Shown piece by piece: positions 23,751 through 31,152 of a stretch of DNA of 31,152 nucleotides. Location: positions 1 to 31,152 of the forward strand of contig SBEK01000013.1 of NCBI GenBank assembly GCA_009668925.1, given 5' to 3'. This stretch comes from Deltaproteobacteria bacterium. Lineage in GTDB: Bacteria > Desulfobacterota > Syntrophia > Syntrophales > Smithellaceae. Every line of letters begins with the position of its first letter. Position 1 is the stretch's first letter. The notes below the pieces were generated by a model. That model saw nothing but the letters and a program-made list of their open reading frames with translations, ran no database searches and had not been told where the DNA came from. A program made the translations under genes and the position numbers.

Positions 23751-25091
23751 ATGAAAGACATTCTGACCGTTTCACAACTTAATGACAATATTAAAGCTTT
23801 CCTGGAGGAAGCCTTCGGTTTACTCTGGGTGGAGGGGGAAGTTTCCAACTTGCGCCGTCCGCAGTCCGGCCATATCTACTTTACTTTGAAGGACGATAAG
23901 GGCCAGATTCGGGCCGTGTATTTTCGTCAGTACGGCTATGCGGGCGGCCTCGCGGCAAAATTTGATCTGGAAGACGGTATGAAGATTCTGGTTCGGGGAC
24001 GGCTCAGCGCCTATCCGCCTCGCGGCGAATATCAACTCATCGTAGAGTCCGTCGAACCACGAGGAATGGGAGCGCTGCAGAGAGCCTTTGAACAGTTGAA
24101 ACTCCAACTGTCGCGGGAAGGACTGTTTGATGAAATTCACAAAAAAGGACTGCCTTTTCTTCCCGAACGCATCGGGGTCATTACGTCTCCAACCGGTGCG
24201 GTCATCCGGGATATTTTAAACATCACCCGCCGACGATTTCCCTCGGTGAACATCGTCATCGCACCTGCCCGGGTCCAGGGCGCCGGGGCGGCGGACGAAA
24301 TCATTGCCGCTCTGCACAATCTGCAGGCTTACGGCAAGGTCGATATCATCATCATCGCCAGAGGCGGCGGTTCACTGGAGGACCTCGCCCCGTTTAATGA
24401 CGAAGGACTGGCCAGAGAAATCTTTCAGTCCTCCATCCCCGTCATTTCGGCCGTTGGTCACGAAACCGATTACACCATTTGCGATTTTGTTGCGGATCTG
24501 CGCGCACCGACACCGTCAACCGCAGCGGAACTGGCGGTTCCGCAAAGGGCCGAACTGGCGGGAAGACTGGAAGCGCTGCGCCGGCGGCTGATGGCCGCCC
24601 AGCACCGGCTTCTCAATCAGAAGAACGGGCAACTGCTGTCCCTGAGGAGACGATTCCAGGATCCGCGCCGTTTTCTGATTGATTTTTCAATTCACGTGGA
24701 TGACCTGCGCGACCGAATTCAACGGGCTCTCCTGCACAGGACGCAGATGTGGCAGGGCAAAGTAAAGCATTTGGAGAAGAGCCTGCAAAATCAAAATCCG
24801 GCAAGACAGATCAGGGAAAAAAGACTTCTTCTGACGCGGCTGGATAAAGAAATGATGAGCGGCTGGACAGGCTATGTGCGGAATCTCGAGGCGCGTCTGA
24901 ATAAGAACGGGGCGCTGCTTTCTTCCTTAAGCCCTCTTAGCATCCTGGAACGCGGGTACAGCATTACGCGCCGGCTCTCGAATGGCGAAATCATCCGCCG
25001 AGCCGGAGCGTTGGCTTTGGACGAAGGGGTTAGTATTCAATTGGCCAGAGGTGCTATTCGGGCGCGGGTCGACCAAATTCAGGAGGAATAA
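23751..25091 (+). CDS. xseA: Exodeoxyribonuclease VII large subunit
   Basis: 446 residues from ATG 23751, which gives the standard opening MKDILTVSQLNDNIKAFLE; an in-frame TTG at 23712 is earlier but gives an atypical leader. The N-terminal OB-fold covers about 1-100 (WVEGEVSN, GHIYFTLKD), followed by the catalytic domain with GVITSPTGAVIRDI, ARGGGSLEDL, FNDE and VGHETDYT. The C-terminal half is helical, for small-subunit binding. With XseB it degrades single-stranded DNA from both ends. The ribosome-binding site is poor. xseB follows after 4 nt. Confidence 0.96.
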   Translation: MKDILTVSQLNDNIKAFLEEAFGLLWVEGEVSNLRRPQSGHIYFTLKDDKGQIRAVYFRQYGYAGGLAAKFDLEDGMKILVRGRLSAYPPRGEYQLIVESVEPRGMGALQRAFEQLKLQLSREGLFDEIHKKGLPFLPERIGVITSPTGAVIRDILNITRRRFPSVNIVIAPARVQGAGAADEIIAALHNLQAYGKVDIIIIARGGGSLEDLAPFNDEGLAREIFQSSIPVISAVGHETDYTICDFVADLRAPTPSTAAELAVPQRAELAGRLEALRRRLMAAQHRLLNQKNGQLLSLRRRFQDPRRFLIDFSIHVDDLRDRIQRALLHRTQMWQGKVKHLEKSLQNQNPARQIREKRLLLTRLDKEMMSGWTGYVRNLEARLNKNGALLSSLSPLSILERGYSITRRLSNGEIIRRAGALALDEGVSIQLARGAIRARVDQIQEE

Positions 25092-25095
25092 ACGC

Positions 25096-25329
25096 ATGGC
25101 AAAGGAAAAATTTGAAGACGCTTTGGAAAAACTGGAAAATATAGTAAGAAACATGGAGGCTGGTGAAATGCCGCTGGATTCGGCACTGAAATCCTTCGAA
25201 GAAGGCGTTCGATTGATCCGTTTTTGCTCCGCCAAACTTGACGAAACCCAGCGCCGCATAAGTGAGCTCACGGAAAAAGAAAATGAACTGCACGTAAAAG
25301 ACTTTCAGGTTGAAGACATCGATGAATAA
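25096..25329 (+). CDS. xseB: Exodeoxyribonuclease VII small subunit
   Basis: 77 residues, normal length. It shows the family pattern: [36 protein letters not shown] in the two-helix hairpin, then [12 protein letters not shown]. Several XseB copies bind the XseA C-terminal region and regulate nuclease activity. AGGAGG sits 9 nt before the ATG, at the very end of xseA. The start of ispA overlaps its last codons. Identity is clear from sequence and position. Confidence 0.94.
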   Translation: MAKEKFEDALEKLENIVRNMEAGEMPLDSALKSFEEGVRLIRFCSAKLDETQRRISELTEKENELHVKDFQVEDIDE

Positions 25330-26221
25330 CGAGGATTTTCTTGACGCCTATTTGAAGGATCGGCGGAAGATCGTTGAAGAAGCATTGGAACGTTATCTTT
25401 CGGGAGAGGAAGACATTCCTCAGGAATTGCGTACCGCCGTGCATTATAGTGTTTTCGCGGGCGGCAAAAGGATCCGGCCGATCCTTTGCCTGGCGGCTCT
25501 GGAGGCCTGCGGCGGCGACATCGCTCCGGCTATGCCGGTCGCCTGCGCGCTGGAACTGATTCACACCTATTCTCTGATTCATGACGATCTGCCGGCCATG
25601 GACAACGACGACTTTCGCCGCGGAAAACCCACCAACCACAAGGTTTTCGGCGAGGCATTAGCCGTTCTGGCCGGTGATGCGCTCTTGACTGAGGCGTTTG
25701 TGCTCCTGTCCCGCGCCGAAAAGGTGCGTCTGGCGGCGGAAAGACGCCTGGCCGTCATCCAGGAAATCGCATCGGCTGCCGGTCTCGCCGGAATGGTCGG
25801 CGGACAGGCGCTGGATATCCGTGCGGAAAAAATCAAGCCGGATTTCGAGGGGCTTACCGATATCCACCGGCGGAAAACCGGCGCATTGATCATTGCGGCG
25901 GTCCGGGCCGGAGGAATCCTGGCGGGGGCGGGCGACGCCAAGCTTCAGGCTCTCGGCGTTTATGGCCTCCACGTCGGCATTGCCTTTCAGATTGCCGATG
26001 ATATTCTCAATGTCGAGGGCGACCCTCTTCGGATGGGCAAAAAGACGGGCAGTGACGCGGCGCTCGGCAAAGTCACCTATCCATCGCTTCTGGGCCTCGA
26101 GGAAGCGAAAGAACAATTGGCCCGGCATGTGGAGGCGGCCACTGCCGGCATTGCGGCTTTTGATGCCCGCGCGCTGCCCCTGCGGGTGATTGCCCGCTAC
26201 ATCATGGACAGAAAGTCATAA
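25322..26221 (+). CDS. ispA: Polyprenyl (farnesyl/geranylgeranyl) diphosphate synthase
   Basis: 299 residues from ATG 25322, which overlaps xseB by 8 nt (translational coupling). A TTG at 25310 is an alternative. It condenses isopentenyl diphosphate with allylic diphosphates. The first aspartate-rich motif is DDLPAMD (88-94), preceded by [15 protein letters not shown] (47-53) binds IPP; the second motif is DDILNVEGD (226-234). The two extra residues in the first motif are those of bacterial farnesyl diphosphate synthases. Downstream dxs in the same operon supports a role in isoprenoid synthesis. Exact chain length is not fixed by sequence. Confidence 0.94.
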   Translation: MNNEDFLDAYLKDRRKIVEEALERYLSGEEDIPQELRTAVHYSVFAGGKRIRPILCLAALEACGGDIAPAMPVACALELIHTYSLIHDDLPAMDNDDFRRGKPTNHKVFGEALAVLAGDALLTEAFVLLSRAEKVRLAAERRLAVIQEIASAAGLAGMVGGQALDIRAEKIKPDFEGLTDIHRRKTGALIIAAVRAGGILAGAGDAKLQALGVYGLHVGIAFQIADDILNVEGDPLRMGKKTGSDAALGKVTYPSLLGLEEAKEQLARHVEAATAGIAAFDARALPLRVIARYIMDRKS

Positions 26222-26237
26222 AGGTTTATTGAAGCGA

Positions 26238-28139
26238 ATGAAACCCCTGGAAATCGTCGATTACAGCGTTCTGCCGAATGTCAACTATCCCTCAGATCTC
26301 CGCAAGCTCAGCATCGCCGAGCTCAATACCCTGGCCGCAGAAATTCGCACCCTGATTATCAACACGGTCGCATCGACGGGCGGGCATCTGGCCTCATCGC
26401 TGGGCACCGTGGAATTGACCCTCGCGCTGCACTATGTCTTCAACACGCCGGATGACAAACTCATCTGGGACGTCGGCCATCAATCCTACGCGCATAAAAT
26501 CGTCACCGGCCGCAAAGAAAAATTCGGCACGCTGCGCCGGCGCGGCGGACTGGGCGGTTTTCCCAAGCGGGAAGAAAGCATTTATGACACATTTAGCGTC
26601 GGGCACAGCGGCACTTCCATTGCTGCTGCGGCTGCTTTTGCCGAAGCCCAGTACCTGAAGGGGGAGCCCGGCAAGACGATTGCCGTTATCGGCGACGCTT
26701 CTCTGACCACGGGCATGGCGTTTGAGGGATTAAACTGGTCGGGTGACCGCGACAGAAACCTGATCATCGTATTAAACGATAATGAAATGTCCATCTCCCC
26801 GAATGTCGGTGCTCTCTCCTCTTATCTCAACAGAATCATGACCGGTGACCGGGTCACAAAATTCAAAGGCGAGCTGAAGAATTTCCTCAAGAGCATACCG
26901 AATATCGGCGAACAGATCTTCAAGTTCTCCAAACAGATCGAGGAATCCGTCAAAACATTTGTTGTTCCCGGCGCTCTGTTTGAGGAACTCGGATTCACCT
27001 ACGTCGGACCGCTGGAAGGGCACCGCCTGGACTATCTCATCAAGAATTTTGAAAACGTCAAGAAAATGAAGGGACCGGTGCTGGTGCACGTCGTCACGCA
27101 AAAGGGGCGCGGCTATAAGTTTGCGGAAGAAAATTCGCCTACCTACCACGGCATTGCGCCCTTTGACGTGGAAACCGGGATGACGATTCCGTCGGCGAAT
27201 GCAGCGCCCTCCTATACGGAAATTTTCGGACAAACACTCATCGAACTGGCCGAGGCCGATCCCCGGATCGTCGCCGTAACCGCCGCCATGTGCGAGGGCA
27301 CCGGCCTGGAAAAATTTCGCCGCCGGTTCCCCGAGCGTTTATATGACGTCGGCATTGCGGAACAACTCGCCGTCACGTTTGCCGCCGGTCTGACGATAGA
27401 GGGCGTGTTGCCGGTTGTGGCCATTTATTCCACTTTTTTGCAGCGGGCCTATGATCAGGTTCTGCACGATGTCTGCCTCCAGAAGCTGCCCGTCGTGTTC
27501 GCCATCGACCGGGCCGGCATCGTTGGAGAGGACGGAGCGACCCATCAGGGATTGTTTGATTATTCCTACTTGCGCAATCTGCCTCATTTGATCATGATGG
27601 CGCCGAAAGACGAAAACGAACTTCGGCATATGCTCAAAACGGCCGTCGGCTGCGGCGCACCGGTTTCCATCCGTTATCCGCGCGGTAAAGGCGCAGGTGT
27701 TGTACTCGATGACGAGATTTTACCGCTTCCCGTCGGCCGGGGCGAGGTGCTGACCGAAGGCTCCGATCTGGCCATCGTCGCCGTCGGCGTCACCGTTCAT
27801 CCGGCCGTCGGGGCGGCAGGGAAACTGGCCGAAGAGGGGTACCGGGTCAAAGTCATCAATGCGCGGTTTATCAAACCGCTCGACGAAGAGCTTCTCTTAG
27901 CGACCGCGGCGTCCGTGAATAAGATTTTAACCGTCGAAGAAAATGTGCTGGCCGGAGGATTCGGCAGCGCCGTGCTGGAATTGCTCGCCCGAAACAGCGT
28001 CACCGGCGTCACCGTATTCCGATTGGGCATCGGGGATGAATTTGTGGAACATGCGACGCAAGCCGAGTTGCGCTCCCGGTATGGCCTCGATGAAGAGGGC
28101 ATCTTTCAAGCGGCAAAAAGAATGCTGACCGGGGCCTAA
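26238..28139 (+). CDS. dxs: 1-deoxy-D-xylulose-5-phosphate synthase
   Basis: 633 residues from ATG 26238, 16 nt after the ispA stop; it gives the usual opening of the family. It makes DXP from pyruvate and glyceraldehyde 3-phosphate using thiamine diphosphate, the first step of the MEP pathway. Signatures: STGGHLASSLGTVELTLALH in the N-terminal domain, WDVGHQSYAHKIVTGR, the ThDP motif GDASLTTGMAFEGLN (152-166), YVGPLEGH, then the pyrimidine domain IAEQLAVTFAAGL and GEDGATHQGLFDYSYLRNLP. The ThDP motif has Ala in place of the usual Gly after GD. Length is typical. It closes the xseA-xseB-ispA-dxs operon, a common gene order. Confidence 0.96.
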   Translation: MKPLEIVDYSVLPNVNYPSDLRKLSIAELNTLAAEIRTLIINTVASTGGHLASSLGTVELTLALHYVFNTPDDKLIWDVGHQSYAHKIVTGRKEKFGTLRRRGGLGGFPKREESIYDTFSVGHSGTSIAAAAAFAEAQYLKGEPGKTIAVIGDASLTTGMAFEGLNWSGDRDRNLIIVLNDNEMSISPNVGALSSYLNRIMTGDRVTKFKGELKNFLKSIPNIGEQIFKFSKQIEESVKTFVVPGALFEELGFTYVGPLEGHRLDYLIKNFENVKKMKGPVLVHVVTQKGRGYKFAEENSPTYHGIAPFDVETGMTIPSANAAPSYTEIFGQTLIELAEADPRIVAVTAAMCEGTGLEKFRRRFPERLYDVGIAEQLAVTFAAGLTIEGVLPVVAIYSTFLQRAYDQVLHDVCLQKLPVVFAIDRAGIVGEDGATHQGLFDYSYLRNLPHLIMMAPKDENELRHMLKTAVGCGAPVSIRYPRGKGAGVVLDDEILPLPVGRGEVLTEGSDLAIVAVGVTVHPAVGAAGKLAEEGYRVKVINARFIKPLDEELLLATAASVNKILTVEENVLAGGFGSAVLELLARNSVTGVTVFRLGIGDEFVEHATQAELRSRYGLDEEGIFQAAKRMLTGA

Positions 28140-28155
28140 AAGTCGAGAATGGCAG

Positions 28156-28167
28156 GCAGGCGCCTGC
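28156..28167. repeat. 12-bp perfect palindrome after dxs
   Basis: GCAGGCGCCTGC, 17 nt past the dxs stop in the 150-bp gap between convergent genes. No U-tract. It shares GCAGGCG/CGCCTGC arms with the larger inverted repeat at 16971-17027, which could be chance in GC-rich DNA. Confidence 0.35.
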
Positions 28168-28289
28168 ACAGGATTTAAAGGAGCGTTTGTTCTCTCCGCT
28201 ATTCCCGGTGGAATTTATCTAAAACAGGCGGGAAAAGACATCCGCCGGCACGGTCTCCTGCTGGTTATCCGACCACACCGCTTTCCAGG

Positions 28290-29534
28290 TCATTCCGGAA
28301 CAGCATCAAAGGCCGATTTCAAGATCGCCGTACAGGCATCCATCTGTTCTTTGGTGTGATAAGCGGATACGGACAGCCTCAACCGGGTGCGTTTTGTCGG
28401 TACGGCCGGATAGGTGACGATGCCGGTGTAGAGTCCTTTTTCGTAGATCCGCTTACCGATTTCTCTGAGGCGCATCTCTTCACCCACAAATACCGGCACC
28501 ACCTGCGACTGGGTCTCGCCAATATCGAGACCGGCGGCTCTGAGCGCCGCGTGCATATATTTTGTATTCTCCCAGAGTCGGTCCCGCTGACTCTTATCCT
28601 TGGAATAGATCTCAAGTATCTTTAGAATGCCTGCCGCAGTGTGCGGCGCCATGGCGCAGGAAAAGATATAGGACCGGGCGGACACCCGCATAAAGCTGAT
28701 CAGTTTGTGATCGGCAACCGCGAAGCCGCCGATAGCGCCGAAGGCCTTGCTGAATGTCCCGATGCTGATGTCGATTGCGTCTTCCAGACCGAAATGCTCC
28801 GCGACGCCGCGGCCCTCCTTTCCGAAAATGAGTGTTGCATGCGCCTCATCGATCAATATTTTCGCCCCGTACTTTTTGCAGACGGCAACGATCTCGGGCA
28901 GTTTTACCAGATCCCCGTCCATACTGTAGACGCCTTCCACGCACACGATCACCCGTTTGGTTTTCAGACTTTTTAAAACCCGCTCCAGATGGCGCGGATT
29001 GTTATGGCTGAAGACTTTGATGGTCGCCCCGGCCAGCCTTGCTCCATCATATATGGAGGCGTGAGCCAGAATATCGAGCACCGCAACATCTCCAGGTTTC
29101 AAGATGCACGAAAGCACGCCGACATTCGCGCTATAACCCGTCGGAAAAACAAGAGCCGCTTCCTTCTTTTTGAAGGCGGCGATTCTGTCTTCCAACTTCT
29201 TCGTGATGTCATAATATCCGCTGAACAGCGGCGCCGAAGCGGCGCCTGTCCCGTATTTGGCCAGTGTTTCCTGGACGTCTTTGATGACTTCGGGATAGAC
29301 GGAGTATCCGAGATAGTTATAGGATGAAAAGTTCAGGTAATGCCGGATGCCGTCCGAGTATCGGTCGTAAGCATCCACCTGCGAAACCGGCGCAGTCGCG
29401 AGCGGATTTAAGTAAATAAAATGCTTGCGGCGAATACCGTCCTGAAAGAATTCCCAGAAATAATTTTTGATATCAAAGAGATCATCGCCTTGAAATTCGA
29501 TAAACTCCTGATGCGTCTGACCTGTAAATTTCAT
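28290..29534 (-). CDS. PLP-dependent alpha-oxoamine synthase (serine palmitoyltransferase / AONS / KBL family)
   Basis: 414 residues from ATG 29534 with AAGG about 9 nt upstream; a TTG at 29543 is less likely. It joins an amino acid and an acyl thioester with loss of CO2. PLP features: HASIYDG (His158 stacks on the ring), DEAHAT (229-234, Asp229 to the pyridine nitrogen), GTFSKAFGAIGG with Schiff-base Lys263. Segments YLNFSSYNYLGYS, EGVYSMDGDL and RSYIF resemble bacterial serine palmitoyltransferases as much as BioF or KBL. An unusual acidic/aromatic N-terminal extension (1-45) precedes the core. No biotin, threonine dehydrogenase or sphingolipid gene is beside it, so the substrate is open. 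Confidence 0.85.
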   Translation of the reverse strand: MKFTGQTHQEFIEFQGDDLFDIKNYFWEFFQDGIRRKHFIYLNPLATAPVSQVDAYDRYSDGIRHYLNFSSYNYLGYSVYPEVIKDVQETLAKYGTGAASAPLFSGYYDITKKLEDRIAAFKKKEAALVFPTGYSANVGVLSCILKPGDVAVLDILAHASIYDGARLAGATIKVFSHNNPRHLERVLKSLKTKRVIVCVEGVYSMDGDLVKLPEIVAVCKKYGAKILIDEAHATLIFGKEGRGVAEHFGLEDAIDISIGTFSKAFGAIGGFAVADHKLISFMRVSARSYIFSCAMAPHTAAGILKILEIYSKDKSQRDRLWENTKYMHAALRAAGLDIGETQSQVVPVFVGEEMRLREIGKRIYEKGLYTGIVTYPAVPTKRTRLRLSVSAYHTKEQMDACTAILKSAFDAVPE

Positions 29535-29674
29535 GCAATACAACCTTACAATTTTATTATATAAAATGTCTTATCAGCGTCTGCGTCGGCGGCGGACTCG
29601 ACCGTCGCATAGCATGCTCTCTTGAAAAAAGAAAGCTCTCCGAGACGGATTTCGCCGGTCAAGCGAACCGGGTT

Positions 29675-29705
29675 AAGCAAATTTTCAAGCCCGGAAAATT
29701 TGCTT
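29675..29705. repeat. Perfect 12-bp inverted repeat before the outer-membrane protein stop
   Basis: AAGCAAATTTTC (29675-29686) and GAAAATTTGCTT (29694-29705) with a 7-nt loop, 32 nt past the outer-membrane protein stop on the minus strand. It is probably a transcript-end structure of that gene, although no U-tract follows. Confidence 0.55.
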
Positions 29706-29736
29706 CGACCGATGAACATCATGAAAGGGAACGCTC

Positions 29737-31101
29737 CTACCAGGAAAAAACAACATCGAATTCGATCTGATCATTCTTCTTATACCTGCCGAACAGCGAT
29801 TGTGACGGGCCCCAGAAGCCGATGGTTGTCACTCCGACCTTGCAGAAGTCCGTCAGCACATACCAGATATTGGCCCTGGCCATGACGTCGCCGTGCTCAG
29901 GATTGTATGCCGCATTCAGATTGGTCTCCACTTTTTGATTGAGAAAACCATTTCTCAAATTGGACCAGATGATAGTTTCGTATTTCTGGCTGTAGAGAGT
30001 ATCCGGCCGGTCCAGGATCAGGGTCTGCTGGGCCTGCATCGTCAGCACGCAATCCTCAAACAGCCGGTAATCGGCCCCGATGCCGTATTCCAGCGTATCG
30101 CTCTTGTATTCGTTGTCCGTGAGCGGAAATACACCGAACGCGGGAACGGTCGGATAGCCCCACCGTTCGACGTTGGTGTTGAAGTAGCGGCCGAAGGCGT
30201 AACCCGCTTCAGCGCGCAGGCTCCAGTTCCCTCTGGCGTAAGCGGCGTCCATGCCGACGGACGACATTTTATGAAAGTCGGCCGCCGCTCCGGGATCGAT
30301 CACTACCCCTCCGAAGCCCGGCGCGATTAACAGTTGCGTGGCCTTCAGAACCGGACGGGGGTCATAGCCATGGAACAGCGTGACGCCCCAGTCGACAAGG
30401 CCGGTCTTCTGGATGCGCAGACCTCCGGCACCGGAAGCCAGATTACGCGACGGAATGTCCGCGTCGGTTGTAAGAATTTTTACAGGGTAGTCCTCCGCCA
30501 TGGCGGTGATTTGCGTCAAAGGGGACCAGCGTTCCGTATTCCGCGGAAGGCGATAGGGAATGAGAACGGGAACCCAGACCGCGTCTATGCTCCAGCTTTC
30601 TTTGTTGAAGCGGGCGGATAACGAGGGGACGCCGATCTTCCGGTCTTCCAGCGGTTTTCTTAAAAATTGCGAATAATCCCAGGGATTCAAAAGATCGTTT
30701 ACCGGGTATTCGTCGAGACGGCCCCAGGAGAAACGCTGGATGCCCGCGCGAATCTCAAAGAGATCCGTTGAATAAGACCCATAGAGTTCCTTGAATTCCA
30801 GAAACGGCGTGGTGCTCTGGTAAACCTGGCTGCCGTATTTGAGCGTGGAATGGTCCGAGACGGGAAGGTCGACGGTACCGTCCCATCCGCCCTCGAGCCA
30901 CATATGCAGACGCCAGGCCGCGGGTTTCGTGTCGACTTTCAATTGTCCCAGGAGACTGGGATACTCTCTGATGCTGTTTTGATTGAAGGGGACCACACCC
31001 CGAAGATGCAGTTTGCCGGATGCGGATAATAAGAAGTCTTCCGCATGACCCGAAAAAGAAAGAAGGACCAAAAGAACGACCGCCAGCCATGAATGTTTCA
31101 T
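29737..31101 (-). CDS. Putative outer-membrane beta-barrel protein
   Basis: 454 residues. Signal peptide MKHSWLAVVLLVLLSFSGHA with likely cleavage after Ala20. The mature protein has alternating hydrophobic strands typical of an outer-membrane barrel (for example WRLHMWLEGGWDG, ELYGSYSTDLFEIRAGIQRFSWG, YGIGADYRLFEDCVLTMQAQQ) and ends in IEFDVVFSW with a terminal aromatic residue, as required for Bam-mediated insertion. It resembles DUF1302/alginate-export-like barrels in general style, but I cannot name a family with certainty. AGGAGAG sits 6 nt before the ATG. Substrate unknown. The gene upstream lies beyond the window edge; the next downstream gene on this strand is the oxoamine synthase, 202 bp away. 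Confidence 0.75.
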   Translation of the reverse strand: MKHSWLAVVLLVLLSFSGHAEDFLLSASGKLHLRGVVPFNQNSIREYPSLLGQLKVDTKPAAWRLHMWLEGGWDGTVDLPVSDHSTLKYGSQVYQSTTPFLEFKELYGSYSTDLFEIRAGIQRFSWGRLDEYPVNDLLNPWDYSQFLRKPLEDRKIGVPSLSARFNKESWSIDAVWVPVLIPYRLPRNTERWSPLTQITAMAEDYPVKILTTDADIPSRNLASGAGGLRIQKTGLVDWGVTLFHGYDPRPVLKATQLLIAPGFGGVVIDPGAAADFHKMSSVGMDAAYARGNWSLRAEAGYAFGRYFNTNVERWGYPTVPAFGVFPLTDNEYKSDTLEYGIGADYRLFEDCVLTMQAQQTLILDRPDTLYSQKYETIIWSNLRNGFLNQKVETNLNAAYNPEHGDVMARANIWYVLTDFCKVGVTTIGFWGPSQSLFGRYKKNDQIEFDVVFSW

Positions 31102-31152
31102 GCTTCTCTCCTGAAAAATAAAATGCGCGGTGCGGGCATGCGCCGCGTGATC

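Noticed and set aside
1..31152. CRISPR arrays, tRNA or rRNA genes, insertion sequences, prophage genes
   Set aside because: No regularly spaced direct repeats, cloverleaf-like blocks, rRNA-like stretches, transposase or integrase motifs were seen.

Overview
The window looks like chromosomal DNA of an anaerobic, sulfite-reducing Desulfobacterota (deltaproteobacterial) bacterium. The main evidence is a reductive-type dissimilatory sulfite reductase operon (dsrA-dsrB-dsrD) at the left edge. Acyl-CoA ligase and 3-hydroxyacyl-CoA dehydrogenase genes further along fit a fatty-acid or syntrophic lifestyle. A Syntrophales-like lineage is plausible, but no rRNA or marker tree is available here, so that is inference. 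No sat, apr, qmo, dsrC or dsrMKJOP gene lies in the window, so sulfate and sulfite respiration cannot be told apart.

Layout. (1) 1-4.6 kb, minus strand: a large YeiH-family membrane transporter gene, then dsrA, dsrB and dsrD. A near-consensus sigma70 promoter precedes dsrA, and a pair of identical 12-bp palindromes (ACTCCGCGGAGT) lies about 115-140 bp upstream of its predicted start. The yeiH leader is about 210 nt long and carries a perfect 14-bp palindrome. (2) 4.7-11.2 kb, plus strand: a BPL-N/glutamine-amidotransferase-like protein, a CcdA-type thiol transporter with a TlpA-type periplasmic thioredoxin, a PspC-domain peptide, an alpha/beta hydrolase, a metallo-beta-lactamase-fold hydrolase and the ABC-F factor EttA. 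(3) 11.2-17.9 kb: yhbY (minus), an amidase and a zinc-ribbon/DUF2007 protein (plus), a lone carB (minus) and queF (minus) opposite a small rubredoxin-like protein (plus). (4) 18-23.5 kb: a long-chain acyl-CoA synthetase, a TetR regulator divergent from a 3-hydroxybutyryl-CoA dehydrogenase-type gene, and a dihydrolipoamide-dehydrogenase-like flavoprotein. (5) 23.7-28.1 kb, plus strand: a compact xseA-xseB-ispA-dxs operon joining exonuclease VII to isoprenoid precursor synthesis. (6) 28.3-31.1 kb, minus strand: an alpha-oxoamine synthase resembling serine palmitoyltransferase, and an outer-membrane beta-barrel protein.

The most interesting part is the left end. A transporter of the putative sulfate/sulfite exporter family, enlarged by an unusual extracytoplasmic-looking insert of about 85 residues, sits directly upstream of dsrABD, with well-formed candidate operator palindromes around both genes. 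Sulfite or another sulfur species handled by YeiH could be linked to the respiratory sulfite reductase, but that is a hypothesis. Most of the rest is ordinary housekeeping content. I see no CRISPR array, tRNA, rRNA, insertion sequence or prophage gene.
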